From the NCBI GenBank assembly GCA_016124665.1, contig WGNH01000007.1, positions 1 through 64,000 on the forward strand: a stretch of DNA of 64,000 bases, written 5' to 3'. The translations under genes and the position numbers were made by a program. Positions 18,495 through 30,083 of this stretch are shown here, piece by piece. The first letter of the stretch is position 1. Every line of letters starts with the position of its first letter. The notes below the pieces were generated by a model that saw only the letters and a program-made list of their open reading frames with translations, did not search any database and was not told where the DNA came from. This DNA comes from Alphaproteobacteria bacterium. GTDB taxonomy: Bacteria; Pseudomonadota; Alphaproteobacteria; Caulobacterales; Maricaulaceae.

Positions 18495-20153
18495 ATGCGA
18501 GTAGCCATTCTCGGACTGGCCATGATTCTGGCGGCCTGTTCATCGCGCGAACCGGTCATTGAATCCGACCCGGAAACGCGCCTGTCCACGCCGCAAGGCA
18601 ATATCGTCGGCTATATCGCGGAGAGCGGTGCCCATGTCTGGCGGGCGATCCCGTTTGCGCTGCCGCCGGTTGGCGAATTGCGCTGGCAACCGGCTGTGCC
18701 GGTAGGAGTCTGGGACGGCGAACGCGAAGCCATCACCGCGCCCGTGCCCTGTCCGCAAATGGCCAATGGCCTCAGCGCCGATCTGCTGGGCGTGGAGGCC
18801 GGGCAGCTCGCCGGCGCCGAAGACTGCCTCTATCTCGACGTCTATGCGCCGCCGAATGCGGAAAACCTGCCGGTCATGGTCTGGATCCATGGCGGCAGCA
18901 ATACCTGGGGCTGGGCCGATCAGTATGATGGCACACAGCTGGCCATGGACCAGAATGTGATTGTCGTCGTGCTCCAGTACCGTCTGGGGCCGCTCGGCTT
19001 CTTCTCCCACCCGGCATTGCGGGAGGCTGGTTCGGGCATTGCCAATTTTGCGCTGACCGATCATCTCGCGGCGCTCAACTGGGTGAAGGACAATATCATC
19101 AGCTATGGCGGCGATCCGGACACGGTCACGATTTTCGGGGAAAGCGCGGGCGGCACGAATGTCGCGGCGCTGATGGCCTCTCCCCTGGCCGGGGGGCTGT
19201 TTCACCGCGCCATCATGCAATCCGGTTCCGCCAGCTCGGTGCCGCTAGCCGAGGCCGAAGGCACGGAAGGCGAAGAGGCCAACCCCTCCATCGAAACCGC
19301 CCGCCGTTTTGTGGCGGGTGAGGTGACGGCCGATGCGCTGCGGGAGGTCCCGCTCGCAGACATATATGCCGCCTATTCGGCCGGTGGCGGCCGCGTCGAG
19401 CTGCCGACCGTCATCGCCGACGGCGTCTCCCTCCCGGCCGGGGGCGTCATGCAGGCCTTTGCCAGCCCGGACACCTTCAATGCCGTTCCGCTCATTACCG
19501 GCACAAATCGCGACGAGGTGAAGCTTTATAACGGCCTCAATGACGAGCTGGTGGCGCGCCGCCTGGGGGTTTTTTTCCGCATCCGCGATGAAGCCCTGTA
19601 TGAGGCAGTGTCCGAATATCAAAGCCGGATCTGGGCTATCAATGCGGTGGACGAGATTGCGGCCACCATGACGGCCGGCGGCCATGACGCGGTCTGGGCT
19701 TACCGCTTTGACTGGGACGAGGGCGGCGCCAACATATTCCTCGATTCCGCGGCAATATTCGGGGCCATGCACTCCATGGAAATTCCTTTTGTCTTCAACC
19801 GGTTCGAATTCTTCGGGTCGCGGCTCGATCCAATCGTCTTCAATGACAGCAATGAAGCCGGCCGCATCGCGCTCGCCCGCGAAATGGGCAGCTATTGGGC
19901 GCGTTTTGCCCGCCAGGGGGATCCCGGCGGCGAATGGACAAGCTGGAGTGAGGGCCCGGCGCGTATGCGCTTTGATACCGCGGCCGATGGCGGGTCGGGC
20001 ATGCTCGCGGGTGAACTGACGATCGAAGGGCTGGCCCGCGATATCCGCTCGGATGACCGCCTTGAGGAAAACCGGAGATGCGAGCTCGTGGCTTCCATGG
20101 AGGGCCGCTATTTCGATGACAGGCGCGAATTGCGCCCGCTGACACGTTGTTGA
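18495..20153 (+). CDS. Carboxylesterase type B lipoprotein
   Basis: A 552-residue esterase. The N-terminus is a lipoprotein signal with lipobox LAAC (C15), so the enzyme is likely membrane-anchored in the periplasm or outer membrane. The type-B esterase core includes the oxyanion loop WIHGGSN, EDCLYLDVY, and the nucleophile elbow GESAGG (S217). The C-terminal part carries an AMHSMEIPFVF segment that supplies the catalytic histidine. Substrate unknown. It starts 54 bases after glpK on the same strand. Confidence 0.9.
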   Translation: MRVAILGLAMILAACSSREPVIESDPETRLSTPQGNIVGYIAESGAHVWRAIPFALPPVGELRWQPAVPVGVWDGEREAITAPVPCPQMANGLSADLLGVEAGQLAGAEDCLYLDVYAPPNAENLPVMVWIHGGSNTWGWADQYDGTQLAMDQNVIVVVLQYRLGPLGFFSHPALREAGSGIANFALTDHLAALNWVKDNIISYGGDPDTVTIFGESAGGTNVAALMASPLAGGLFHRAIMQSGSASSVPLAEAEGTEGEEANPSIETARRFVAGEVTADALREVPLADIYAAYSAGGGRVELPTVIADGVSLPAGGVMQAFASPDTFNAVPLITGTNRDEVKLYNGLNDELVARRLGVFFRIRDEALYEAVSEYQSRIWAINAVDEIAATMTAGGHDAVWAYRFDWDEGGANIFLDSAAIFGAMHSMEIPFVFNRFEFFGSRLDPIVFNDSNEAGRIALAREMGSYWARFARQGDPGGEWTSWSEGPARMRFDTAADGGSGMLAGELTIEGLARDIRSDDRLEENRRCELVASMEGRYFDDRRELRPLTRC

Positions 20154-20190
20154 GCGCGCCACATTCTGCCTGCGGAGCCGGGCCGGCATA

Positions 20191-20226
20191 TTCTATCAAT
20201 AAATTCTATAATTGAATCGGATAGAA
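20191..20226. promoter_or_regulatory. Inverted repeat in the katG promoter region
   Basis: A perfect 7-bp inverted repeat TTCTATC (20191-20197) and GATAGAA (20220-20226), with a further internal TTCTAT copy at 20204-20209, in a distinctly AT-rich stretch upstream of katG. It is a reasonable operator for a peroxide- or iron-responsive regulator. The spacing does not match the four-tetranucleotide OxyR consensus, so the factor cannot be named. Confidence 0.4.
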
Positions 20227-20238
20227 TTGATTGGCTAA

Positions 20239-22509
<2,271 letters not shown>

Positions 22510-22530
22510 CGGTCAAACATCCACGATCAG

Positions 22531-22553
22531 GGGGCGGGCCACAGGTCCGCCCC
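22531..22553. terminator. Stem-loop between convergent katG and ramB
   Basis: A 7-bp GC stem, GGGGCGG (22531-22537) with CCGCCCC (22547-22553), in the 54-base gap between two convergent genes. There is no clear T-run on either side, so it is a weak or Rho-assisted terminator candidate. Confidence 0.45.
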
Positions 22554-22563
22554 TGGATTGCCC

Positions 22564-23985
22564 CTAGATATGCTCGTCGCTGGCATAGGGACCGGCCGCT
22601 TGCCGCCAGGGATTGATATTCATTTCCTTTTGCATGGACGGAAAAGCCCGGTGGGCGCAGGCCTCGCGTTCACACAGCCGGCAGGTCAGGCCGACCGGGG
22701 TCGGCGGCACATGCGATAAGGCGTCCGCATAGACGGTTTCGCTGGCCCGCGGCCACTCACACCCGACCGCGACGACATGCCGGACCGGCGGTTCATGAGC
22801 CGCGCCCGGCCGGAAAACCGCGCGCGCAATCGACAGGTATTCCGACCCGTCAGGCAAGGCGAAGCGCTGTGTGATCAATCTCTCCGGGGCCCGGAATGCA
22901 TCCGAAAGCGTCCATTTCGGGCACGAACCGCCCGAGCGGGCAAAGGGCAGGACAGCGCCGCCGAATCTTTTGGAGACATTTCCCGCCGGATCCATCCGCA
23001 CCATGAAGAAGGGGATGCCGCTGGCCTCCCGCCTGTGCAGCGTCGTCAGGCGGTGACAGACCGCTTCGAAGCCGAGTCCGAACCGCCTTTGCAGCCGGTC
23101 AATGTCATAGCGGCTCTTTTCCGCCAGTGTCAGGAACGCTTCATAGGGGGCCAGCAAGGCGCCGGCGAAATAGCGTGCCAGACCGGACCGGTAGAGTGCA
23201 TCTTCCGTTTTTGCACCCAGCCTGGCAGCAGCCACTTCGGCATCCAGAAGGTCGCCGAATTCCAGCAGCGCCAGCGTCGTCGCCATCTGCATCGGACGCG
23301 CATTGGCCGACAGCCGGTCCGACAACATCAGCCGGCGTGTATGAAAATCCATCCGCTGACGGGCCCCGCCCATCACATCATCCTCGAATGTACGGACGAT
23401 GATGCCGTGCGCGTCTTTCAACCGCTCCTCTAGCGCCGTACTGCGATTGTCCGGCGTCAGTTTCAGCTCACTGCCAAAAGCTTCGGCCGCGGCTTCCAGC
23501 TTCGGGAAGTAGTTGTGCCGCTTGTCGATCGCATTGCGGACGGCCTCGGTCGGGCTCAGCTGCCCGGCCCGGTCGCCGCCCTCGAGCTGGGCGGCCAGAT
23601 CCGCTGAAGAGTCAGCCGCATTGCGGTAGGCCTGATGCAACAGGGTGAGGGCCTCGGCGGCGCGCGGCTGGCTTTCGGCAAGCTCGGTCAGCTCGGTGCG
23701 GTCGAGTCCGAGAACGGCCAGGGCCGGGTCAGCTGCAGCCGCCTCCAGATCGGTCACCAATTGCCGGTCCGAGCCTTCGGCGAGACTGCGGACATCAATG
23801 TCGAAGGCCGCGGCGACGGCGAGCAGCACACGCGCGGTCAGCGGGCGCTGATTGCGTTCCAGAAGATTGAGATAACTGGGCGACAGGCCCAGCATGTCAG
23901 CCGCATCGGCCTGGGTCAGGCTCCGCTCCCGGCGCAAGCGCCGCAGCCGTGCGCCGGCAAAAATCTTCTCGTTCTGCAAATCCAT
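22564..23985 (-). CDS. ramB: RamB/ScfR-family transcriptional regulator
   Basis: A 473-residue regulator: an N-terminal XRE helix-turn-helix (QADAADMLGLSPSYLNLLERNQR, about residues 20-45), a central ImmA/IrrE-like and short-chain fatty acyl regulator domain, and a cysteine-rich C-terminal patch (CRLCEREAC) typical of this family. Family members (RamB, PrpR) sense short-chain acyl-CoA status and control acetate, propionate or glyoxylate genes. It is divergent from aceA-aceB across 155 bases, so control of the glyoxylate shunt is very likely. I chose the ATG at 23983-23985, which begins the domain; the longer frame runs into aceA. Confidence 0.88.
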   Translation of the reverse strand: MDLQNEKIFAGARLRRLRRERSLTQADAADMLGLSPSYLNLLERNQRPLTARVLLAVAAAFDIDVRSLAEGSDRQLVTDLEAAAADPALAVLGLDRTELTELAESQPRAAEALTLLHQAYRNAADSSADLAAQLEGGDRAGQLSPTEAVRNAIDKRHNYFPKLEAAAEAFGSELKLTPDNRSTALEERLKDAHGIIVRTFEDDVMGGARQRMDFHTRRLMLSDRLSANARPMQMATTLALLEFGDLLDAEVAAARLGAKTEDALYRSGLARYFAGALLAPYEAFLTLAEKSRYDIDRLQRRFGLGFEAVCHRLTTLHRREASGIPFFMVRMDPAGNVSKRFGGAVLPFARSGGSCPKWTLSDAFRAPERLITQRFALPDGSEYLSIARAVFRPGAAHEPPVRHVVAVGCEWPRASETVYADALSHVPPTPVGLTCRLCEREACAHRAFPSMQKEMNINPWRQAAGPYASDEHI

Positions 23986-23986
23986 A

Positions 23987-24065
23987 TTGTCAATAATACA
24001 CAAAAACACAAAATGACAAGTCACTATTGAATACATCATGGCTTCTTTCAGCTTTCTGTTGTGTA
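23987..24065. promoter_or_regulatory. Divergent ramB-aceA control region with nested inverted repeats
   Basis: The AT-rich spacer holds TTGTCA (23987-23992) with its reverse complement TGACAA (24014-24019), and TACACAA (23997-24003) with its reverse complement TTGTGTA (24059-24065); an extra ACACAAAA copy lies between. These are plausible operator half-sites for the adjacent RamB-type protein acting on itself and on aceA. Confidence 0.45.
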
Positions 24066-24140
24066 GACAGGAAAACTCATCGCCGTCAGGTTTGCCTCCA
24101 GAACCGCCGCTTGTCCGGCTTTCAAATTGGGGATTGCAAA

Positions 24141-25424
24141 ATGACGACATTCAATGACCTTGTGCCCGCCGCCACGCCGGACCGCTTTGCCGGCATTGAC
24201 CGGGATTATTCTGCCGAAGACGTGCTGAAGCTTCGCGGCTCCGTCCATGTCCAGCACACGCTGGCCGAGCGCGGCGCGGTGAAGCTCTGGACGCTGCTGA
24301 AAACCGAACCCTATATCAATGCGCTGGGGGCGCTCACCGGAGGGCAGGCCATGCAGATGGTCCGCGCCGGTCTGAAAGCCATCTATCTGTCAGGCTGGCA
24401 GGTCGCGGCCGACGCCAATGAAGCCGGGGCCATGTATCCGGACCAGTCGCTCTATCCGGCCGATTCCGGTCCCGAACTGGCAAAGAAGATCAATCGCACG
24501 CTTCAGCGCGCCGACCAGATCGAGGTCTCCGAGGGCAATCTGACGCGTGACTGGTTTGCGCCGATCGTGGCGGATGCCGAAGCCGGCTTTGGCGGCCCGC
24601 TCAACTGTTATGAAATCATGCGCGCCTATATCGAGGCCGGTGCCGCCGGCGTGCATTTCGAGGACCAGGTCGCCGCTGAAAAGAAATGCGGCCATCTGGG
24701 CGGCAAGGTGCTGATCCCGACCAAGGCGCATCAGCGCAATCTCAATGCCGCACGCCTGGCCGCCGATGTACTGGGCGTTCCCACGCTGACCGTCGCGCGC
24801 ACCGATGCCGAATCCGCCACCCTGATCAATTCGGATATCGACGAGCGCGATCATGAATTCATCGACTATGATGCGGGCCGGACGGCGGAAGGCTTCTATC
24901 GCCTGAAAAAGGGCAGGGGCGTCGATCACTGCATCAAGCGGGGCCTCGCCTACGCAAGATATGCAGACCTCCTCTGGTGGGAGACTTCCAAGCCCAATCT
25001 CGACGAGGCCCGCCGATTTGCGGAGGCCATCCAGAAGGAATTCCCCGGCAAGATGATGGCCTATAATTGCTCGCCCTCTTTCAACTGGGAAGCCAATCTC
25101 GACAAGGCGACGATCGAGACCTATCAGCGCGAACTCGGCGCGATGGGTTATAAATTCCAGTTCGTCACGCTCGCCGGCTTCCACCAGCTCAATTACGGCA
25201 TGTTCAGCCTCGCCAGCGGCTATCGCGATCGCGGCATGGGCGCCTATTCCGAGCTGCAGCAGGCCGAGTTCGCGGCCGAGAAGGACGGTTACACCGCCAC
25301 CCGTCACCAGCGCGAAGTCGGCACCGGCTATTTCGATCTCGTCAACCAGACCCTGTCGGGCGGTCAGTCCTCCACCACCGCCATGGGCGAATCAACGGAA
25401 TCCGCCCAGTTCGCGGCGGAATAA
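24141..25424 (+). CDS. aceA: Isocitrate lyase
   Basis: A 427-residue enzyme that cleaves isocitrate to succinate and glyoxylate, the first step of the glyoxylate shunt. The active-site loop KKCGH is at 181-185 with the catalytic cysteine C183. Other conserved segments are [17 protein letters not shown], and the substrate-binding NCSPSFNW. I chose ATG 24141, giving MTTFNDL, over an upstream in-frame start lying in the operator region. It is followed 21 bases on by malate synthase. Confidence 0.97.
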   Translation: MTTFNDLVPAATPDRFAGIDRDYSAEDVLKLRGSVHVQHTLAERGAVKLWTLLKTEPYINALGALTGGQAMQMVRAGLKAIYLSGWQVAADANEAGAMYPDQSLYPADSGPELAKKINRTLQRADQIEVSEGNLTRDWFAPIVADAEAGFGGPLNCYEIMRAYIEAGAAGVHFEDQVAAEKKCGHLGGKVLIPTKAHQRNLNAARLAADVLGVPTLTVARTDAESATLINSDIDERDHEFIDYDAGRTAEGFYRLKKGRGVDHCIKRGLAYARYADLLWWETSKPNLDEARRFAEAIQKEFPGKMMAYNCSPSFNWEANLDKATIETYQRELGAMGYKFQFVTLAGFHQLNYGMFSLASGYRDRGMGAYSELQQAEFAAEKDGYTATRHQREVGTGYFDLVNQTLSGGQSSTTAMGESTESAQFAAE

Positions 25425-25445
25425 GTGGCCATCGGGAGCAAGACC

Positions 25446-27077
25446 ATGAACAAGGCCACCCCCAATGGCGTCGATCTGCTCGGGCCGATGGAGCCCGGCT
25501 ACCGCGCCATCCTCGCCCCGCATGCCCTGTCATTCCTGATCGGCCTGCATCGCCGCTTTGATGGCCGCCGCAAGGCCCTGCTCGACGACCGTCAGAAACG
25601 CCAGGCCGAATTCGACGCCGGCAGTCTGCCAGATTTCCCGGAAGAGACCGCCGATATCCGGGCCTCTGAATGGACCGTGCGGCCCGCCCCGGCCGATCTC
25701 AAGGACCGCCGTGTCGAGATCACCGGCCCGGTCGACCGCAAGATGGTGGTCAATGCCCTCAATTCCGGCGCGCGGTGCTTCATGGCGGATTTCGAGGATG
25801 CCTCCTCGCCGAAATGGACCAATATGGTCGATGGCCAGATCAATCTGCGCGAAGCCATCCGCCGGCAGATCGATTTCACCGACGAGAAGAATGGAAAGCG
25901 CTACCGGGTCTCATCGGATGCCGCGACGCTGATCGTCCGCCCGCGCGGCCTGCATCTCGATGAACGTCACATGCAGGTCAACGGGCAGGCCATCTCCGCC
26001 TCGATCTTCGATTTCGGCCTCTATCTCTATCACAACCATGATGCGCTGAATGTGCGCGGCACGGGGCCATATTTTTACCTGCCGAAGCTCGAAAGCCGGT
26101 TTGAAGCGCGCTTCTGGGCGCTCGTGTTCAGCCATGCGGAAGAAGTCTTGGGGCTCGAACGCGGCACGATCCGCTGTACGGTCCTGATCGAGACCCTGCC
26201 GGCAACGTTCGAGCTCGACGAAATCCTCTACGAATTGCGCGATTATTGTGTCGGCCTCAATTGCGGCCGCTGGGACTATATTTTCTCCTACATCAAGCGC
26301 CTGCGTGGTCATGCGGACCGCGTTCTGCCGGACCGCTCGCAAATCACCATGGCGACGCCCTTCATGCACGCCTATTCGAAACGCGTGATTGCCATCTGTC
26401 ACCGGCGTGGCGCCCATGCCATGGGGGGCATGTCGGCCTTCATCCCGGTCAAGGGCGATGAAGCGGCCAATGCCCTCGCTTTCGAGCAGGTCAAGGCTGA
26501 CAAGACGCGCGAAGCCACAGACGGACATGACGGCTGCTGGGTGGCGCATCCCGATCTCGTCCCCGTCGCCAAGGCGGCTTTTGACGATGTCATGCCCGGC
26601 CCCAATCAGATCGACCGGAAATTCGCCATCACCGGCTCGGCGGCCGATCTGGTGGCCGCCCCGGAAGGCACGATCACCGAGGCCGGGGCTCGCGAGAATG
26701 TCGATGTCGCCATTCGCTATATCGCGGGCTGGCTGGCCGGGCGGGGCGCCGCACCGATCCGCAATATGATGGAAGATGCGGCCACCGCCGAAATCGCCCG
26801 CGCCCAGCTCTGGCAATGGCGGGTGTCCGGCGCAAAGGCTGAAAACGGGACGCTTCTGGACGCCGGCTGGATGGAAGAAGCCATCCATATCGCCGAGGCC
26901 GAAATCCTCGAGGATGCGGGCTATCGCCTGTCCGGGCCGAATGAGGTGAAAGCCGCAGCAAGTCTGCTGCGCGAGCTCGTTCTGTCAGACGATTTCGACG
27001 AATTCCTGACGCTGAAAGCCTATGACCAACTGACAAAAGGTCTGCAGGTCTCTATGCGGCTGACCGAATTCGACTAG
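25446..27077 (+). CDS. aceB: Malate synthase A
   Basis: A 543-residue enzyme that condenses glyoxylate with acetyl-CoA to give malate, completing the shunt. Length and sequence fit the A isoform (about 530 residues) rather than the 720-residue G isoform. Conserved segments include FMADFEDASSP, VRPRGLHLDE, YFYLPKLES, and the active-site IETLPATFE and GLNCGRWDYIFSYIK. The ATG at 25446 has a GGGAG site; a GTG at 25425 abutting aceA is less likely. The aceA-aceB operon ends in a strong terminator. Confidence 0.96.
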   Translation: MNKATPNGVDLLGPMEPGYRAILAPHALSFLIGLHRRFDGRRKALLDDRQKRQAEFDAGSLPDFPEETADIRASEWTVRPAPADLKDRRVEITGPVDRKMVVNALNSGARCFMADFEDASSPKWTNMVDGQINLREAIRRQIDFTDEKNGKRYRVSSDAATLIVRPRGLHLDERHMQVNGQAISASIFDFGLYLYHNHDALNVRGTGPYFYLPKLESRFEARFWALVFSHAEEVLGLERGTIRCTVLIETLPATFELDEILYELRDYCVGLNCGRWDYIFSYIKRLRGHADRVLPDRSQITMATPFMHAYSKRVIAICHRRGAHAMGGMSAFIPVKGDEAANALAFEQVKADKTREATDGHDGCWVAHPDLVPVAKAAFDDVMPGPNQIDRKFAITGSAADLVAAPEGTITEAGARENVDVAIRYIAGWLAGRGAAPIRNMMEDAATAEIARAQLWQWRVSGAKAENGTLLDAGWMEEAIHIAEAEILEDAGYRLSGPNEVKAAASLLRELVLSDDFDEFLTLKAYDQLTKGLQVSMRLTEFD

Positions 27078-27114
27078 ATCGCACCGGAATGCCCACCGGC
27101 GGGACCGGGAGGCA

Positions 27115-27161
27115 GGCGCGGCAGACCCCTTGCAATCCGGGTCTGCCGCGCCACTTTTTTT
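27115..27161 (+). terminator. Rho-independent terminator after aceB
   Basis: A perfect 14-bp stem, GGCGCGGCAGACCC (27115-27128) with GGGTCTGCCGCGCC (27139-27152), followed by CAC-type linker and seven Ts (27155-27161). It ends aceA-aceB; the T-run overlaps the last bases of the convergent ammonium transporter gene. Confidence 0.92.
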
Positions 27162-28443
27162 ATCCGGTGTAGAAATCCGGATAGGCTTCCATGCCCAGTT
27201 CGGATTTATCCAGCCCGGCCACTTCCTCATCCAGCGTCGGACGCAAGCCGATCGTGTGCTTGAGTGCCAGCCATGTGCCCGCACTCAATGCCGCAACGAA
27301 CGCACCGATGGCGAGAATTCCCACAGTCTGGACGCCCAGCTGGATCACCACATTCAGTCCTTCAGCCTGTGTCGTGAGGGCCGCGGCCAGCGTCCCCCAG
27401 ATGCCGCAGACCAGGTGTGCCGGTATGGCGCCGACGACGTCATCAATCCTGAGCTTGTCGAGCAGGGGAACGGTCACAACGACGAGGATCCCGCCTACGG
27501 CCCCGATGATCATGGCCTGCCACAGGGCCGGGTCCAGCGGACCGGCGGTGATCGCGACCAGCCCGCCAATCGCACCATTGAGCACCAGTGTCAGGTCCGG
27601 CTTCTTGAACACGAGATAGGCCGTGGCGAACGCCCCCAGCACGCCGGCCGCCGCAGCCGTATTCGTGTTGGCAAGAATTTTCCCGACCGCGCTGACATCC
27701 TCGATCGTGCCCGCCGCCAGCTGAGAGCCGCCATTGAAGCCGAACCAGCCGAACCACAGGATAAATGTCCCCAGCGCTGCGAGCGGCAGGTTGGAGCCCG
27801 GCATCGGTTTCTGAATCCGCCCGTCCGGCGCATATTTTCCATATCGGGGCCCGAGGATGAGAGCGCCTGTCAGCGCTGCCCAGCCACCGACGGAATGGAC
27901 CAGCGTTGATCCCGCGAAATCCTGAAAGCCCATCACATGCAGCCAGCCCTCGCCCCACTTCCAGGCCCCGGCAACGGGATAGATCAGCGCCGTCAACACC
28001 ACTATGAAAAGGAGGAAGGGGCCCAGCTTGATCCGCTCGGCGAGCGTGCCCGAGACAATCGAGGCCGCCGTGGCCACAAAGGCCATCTGGAAAAACCAGT
28101 CGGCTGATGAGGCTATGGACCCGGATGGCTCATCCAGTGCATCGGGTGACCAGACCCCCAGTGTACCGATCAGACCGCCGTCGACCCCGTCATACATCAG
28201 CCTGTAGCCGACGAGATAATAGGTCAGCCCGGCAATGGAAAAGAGCGTGATATTCTTGAGCGATATGGTGGCGGCATTCTTCGCCCGCACCAGCCCGGTT
28301 TCCAGCATGCAGAATCCGGCAGCCATGAAGACGACGACCATGCCGGAGATCATCAACAACATCGTGTCGGCCACAAAGGCCATGACGTCCGGCTCGGAAG
28401 GAGCAGTGATCGCCCCCGCGACTTGTGCCGCCAGTGCGAACAT
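27160..28443 (-). CDS. amtB: Ammonium transporter (Amt family)
   Basis: A multi-spanning inner-membrane channel of about 427 residues for ammonium uptake. Typical Amt segments are visible: GFCMLETGLVRAKNA, WFFQMAFVATAASIVSGTLAER, GGWAALTGALILGPR, WFGWFGFNGGSQ, and DDVVGAIPAHLVCGIWGTLA, which carry the conserved pore histidine and the Phe/Trp gates. I chose the ATG at 28441-28443, preceded by GGGGGAGAAA; starts 4 to 10 codons upstream are possible. No PII gene (glnK) is adjacent, unlike many amt loci. Confidence 0.93.
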   Translation of the reverse strand: MFALAAQVAGAITAPSEPDVMAFVADTMLLMISGMVVVFMAAGFCMLETGLVRAKNAATISLKNITLFSIAGLTYYLVGYRLMYDGVDGGLIGTLGVWSPDALDEPSGSIASSADWFFQMAFVATAASIVSGTLAERIKLGPFLLFIVVLTALIYPVAGAWKWGEGWLHVMGFQDFAGSTLVHSVGGWAALTGALILGPRYGKYAPDGRIQKPMPGSNLPLAALGTFILWFGWFGFNGGSQLAAGTIEDVSAVGKILANTNTAAAAGVLGAFATAYLVFKKPDLTLVLNGAIGGLVAITAGPLDPALWQAMIIGAVGGILVVVTVPLLDKLRIDDVVGAIPAHLVCGIWGTLAAALTTQAEGLNVVIQLGVQTVGILAIGAFVAALSAGTWLALKHTIGLRPTLDEEVAGLDKSELGMEAYPDFYTG

Positions 28444-28673
28444 TTTCTCCCCCATCATGTTGCGCTGCAGCATGATGGCCAGACTTTCAGCCGCTGTAAA
28501 GAGATCAGCGGGCGGATAATTCGAAGCATTCCGTTGTGCTGCGGGTAACCCTGCCGCGACAGGACAGCCGATCCGTCAAATTTGAACAATGCGTTTAAAC
28601 GGCCCTTATGAGGAGATGTGGTGGATTTCCTCCAGACAGCCGGAAAACCGGCGTGGATGGTATGAGGGTGAGT

Positions 28674-29624
28674 ATGGCGAACCGGGCGAATGTCGTCGTT
28701 TTCGCGTCGCAAAAGGGCGGGTCAGGCAAGACCACCCTCTCCGGACATATTGCGGTCGAGGCCGAACGGGCCGGAGATGGTCCGGTGGCGCTGATCGACA
28801 CAGACCCACAGGGCTCGCTCGCCAAATGGTGGAATGCCCGCACCAGCGCAACACCGGCCTATGCAAGGGTTTCCATCGGTGAACTGGAAGCCGGTATCCG
28901 GCATCTCGAAAAATCCGGCTTCAAACTGATTGTCATTGATACCCCTCCGGCCGTGACCGAGTCGATTGCCGGCGTGGTCCGCCATGCGGACCTGGTCGTC
29001 GTGCCGACCCGGCCAAGCCCGCATGATCTGCGTGCCGTCGGACCGACGGTCGATATTGTCGAGAGCTTTTCCAAGCCGCTCGTCTTTGTCGTCAACTCGG
29101 CCACGGCGCGGGCCCGCATTACCGGTGAAACCGCAGTTGCGCTGTCACAGCATGGCGTTGTCGCTCCGGTGACCATTCATCACCGCACGGATTTTGCGGC
29201 CTCCATGATTGATGGCCGCACAGTGGGTGAAATCAATGAGGGCTCGAAATCCGCCGATGAGGTTTCAAAGCTCTGGCGTTATCTGCGCGCCCGCTTCGTG
29301 CGCAATGGCATACCGCTCAATGGTCAGGATGCAGTCGGCGATCTCGCCATTGCGGCGTTGACGCCGGGTGGCGGCAGTGCGGATATTTTCGGCGACGATG
29401 ACGAGGACGACAATGTCCCCGGCCTCGGCGAACTCGTGCTGCCGGGATGGAATGAAGACGAGCTTCCCCGCCCGGAAGCCGGCACTCAGTCCGGATGGGA
29501 TGGCGTGGACCGCCGCAAGGGCGACAATGGTCCTCCGAGGGGCGTTCCGGACCGCCGCCAGCCCCCGAGGGCGGTGTTTGGCCGCCGCACGGCCTTTGTC
29601 CACCGTATTGCGGGGGAGGGCTGA
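28674..29624 (+). CDS. ParA-family ATPase with Arg/Pro-rich tail
   Basis: A 316-residue Walker-type ATPase of the ParA/MinD superfamily. The deviant Walker A KGGSGKT is at 14-20, then LIDTDPQGSLAKWW and VIDTPPA (Walker B). A C-terminal extension of about 90 residues has an acidic patch (DDDEDD) and repeated DRR(K/Q) and PPR motifs. Such proteins position cargo (chromosome, plasmid, chemoreceptors or other complexes) on the nucleoid or at poles; the cargo is unknown here. No parB lies beside it, so it is not the chromosomal parAB. The start at 28674 follows GAGGGTGAG; an ATG at 28662 is the alternative. The next gene starts 2 bases after its stop. Confidence 0.82.
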   Translation: MANRANVVVFASQKGGSGKTTLSGHIAVEAERAGDGPVALIDTDPQGSLAKWWNARTSATPAYARVSIGELEAGIRHLEKSGFKLIVIDTPPAVTESIAGVVRHADLVVVPTRPSPHDLRAVGPTVDIVESFSKPLVFVVNSATARARITGETAVALSQHGVVAPVTIHHRTDFAASMIDGRTVGEINEGSKSADEVSKLWRYLRARFVRNGIPLNGQDAVGDLAIAALTPGGGSADIFGDDDEDDNVPGLGELVLPGWNEDELPRPEAGTQSGWDGVDRRKGDNGPPRGVPDRRQPPRAVFGRRTAFVHRIAGEG

Positions 29625-29626
29625 GA

Positions 29627-30019
29627 ATGAATACATCGCCATTTGCGTCGCTGCATTCCGGCCTGCTCGTCCGCAAGGGGGCCGCTGTGCCATCCCCCGC
29701 AGGAACACGAACGGCACCGGAACCTGTCTTTGACCCTTTTTCAATCGCCCGCCGCGATGCCTCGGATGCGGACACTCCCCCTCCACCCCAGCCGCATCCG
29801 GGGCCCTGCGACGCGCACCATGCCGCTGCCGCGCAGGATGAGGAGTCCGGTTTCGAACTGACTGATCAGCAGGACCGGCGCCTGCGGCTCGCCGCGGCGA
29901 AACTCGATACAACGCGCGGACAATTATTGTCGGAAGCGGTCGATAATCTGCTCAAACACCTCGCCGAGACAGAGCTGGCATCTTGTTCCTGCTACCGTGC
30001 GCTCGCTGACAGTAGCTAG
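29627..30019 (+). CDS. Small hypothetical protein, probable ParA partner
   Basis: A 130-residue protein not recognised as a named family. The first 75 residues are low-complexity and proline-rich. The last 50 (FELTDQQDRRLRLAAAKLDTTRGQLLSEAVDNLLKHLAE) look like a ribbon-helix-helix DNA-binding domain. It starts 2 bases after the ParA gene with a GGGGGAGGG ribosome site, so the two are almost certainly coexpressed. Its TAG stop falls inside the palindrome at 30016-30083. An RHH partner next to a ParA recalls type Ib partition modules, but that function is inference. Confidence 0.7.
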   Translation: MNTSPFASLHSGLLVRKGAAVPSPAGTRTAPEPVFDPFSIARRDASDADTPPPPQPHPGPCDAHHAAAAQDEESGFELTDQQDRRLRLAAAKLDTTRGQLLSEAVDNLLKHLAETELASCSCYRALADSS

Positions 30020-30083
30020 GGCCTGTACTCCTAAAGGTTTCGCGCATATCACGCTCCAAACCCTTTATGGGTACAGGCCCTAG
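30016..30083. repeat. 68-bp palindromic element spanning two stop codons
   Basis: A 22-bp inverted repeat with two mismatches: the left arm 30016-30037 begins CTAGGGCCTGTAC, and the right arm 30062-30083 ends GTACAGGCCCTAG, around a 24-base loop. Both outer ends are CTAG. It lies between two convergent genes and supplies the TAG stop of each (30017-30019 on plus, 30080-30082 on minus). It has the look of a miniature inverted-repeat element that may also act as a bidirectional terminator; no T-runs are present. Confidence 0.75.

Noticed and set aside
30016-30083. Insertion sequence end or complete IS
   Set aside because: There is an inverted repeat with CTAG ends but no transposase and only 68 bases, so at most a miniature element.
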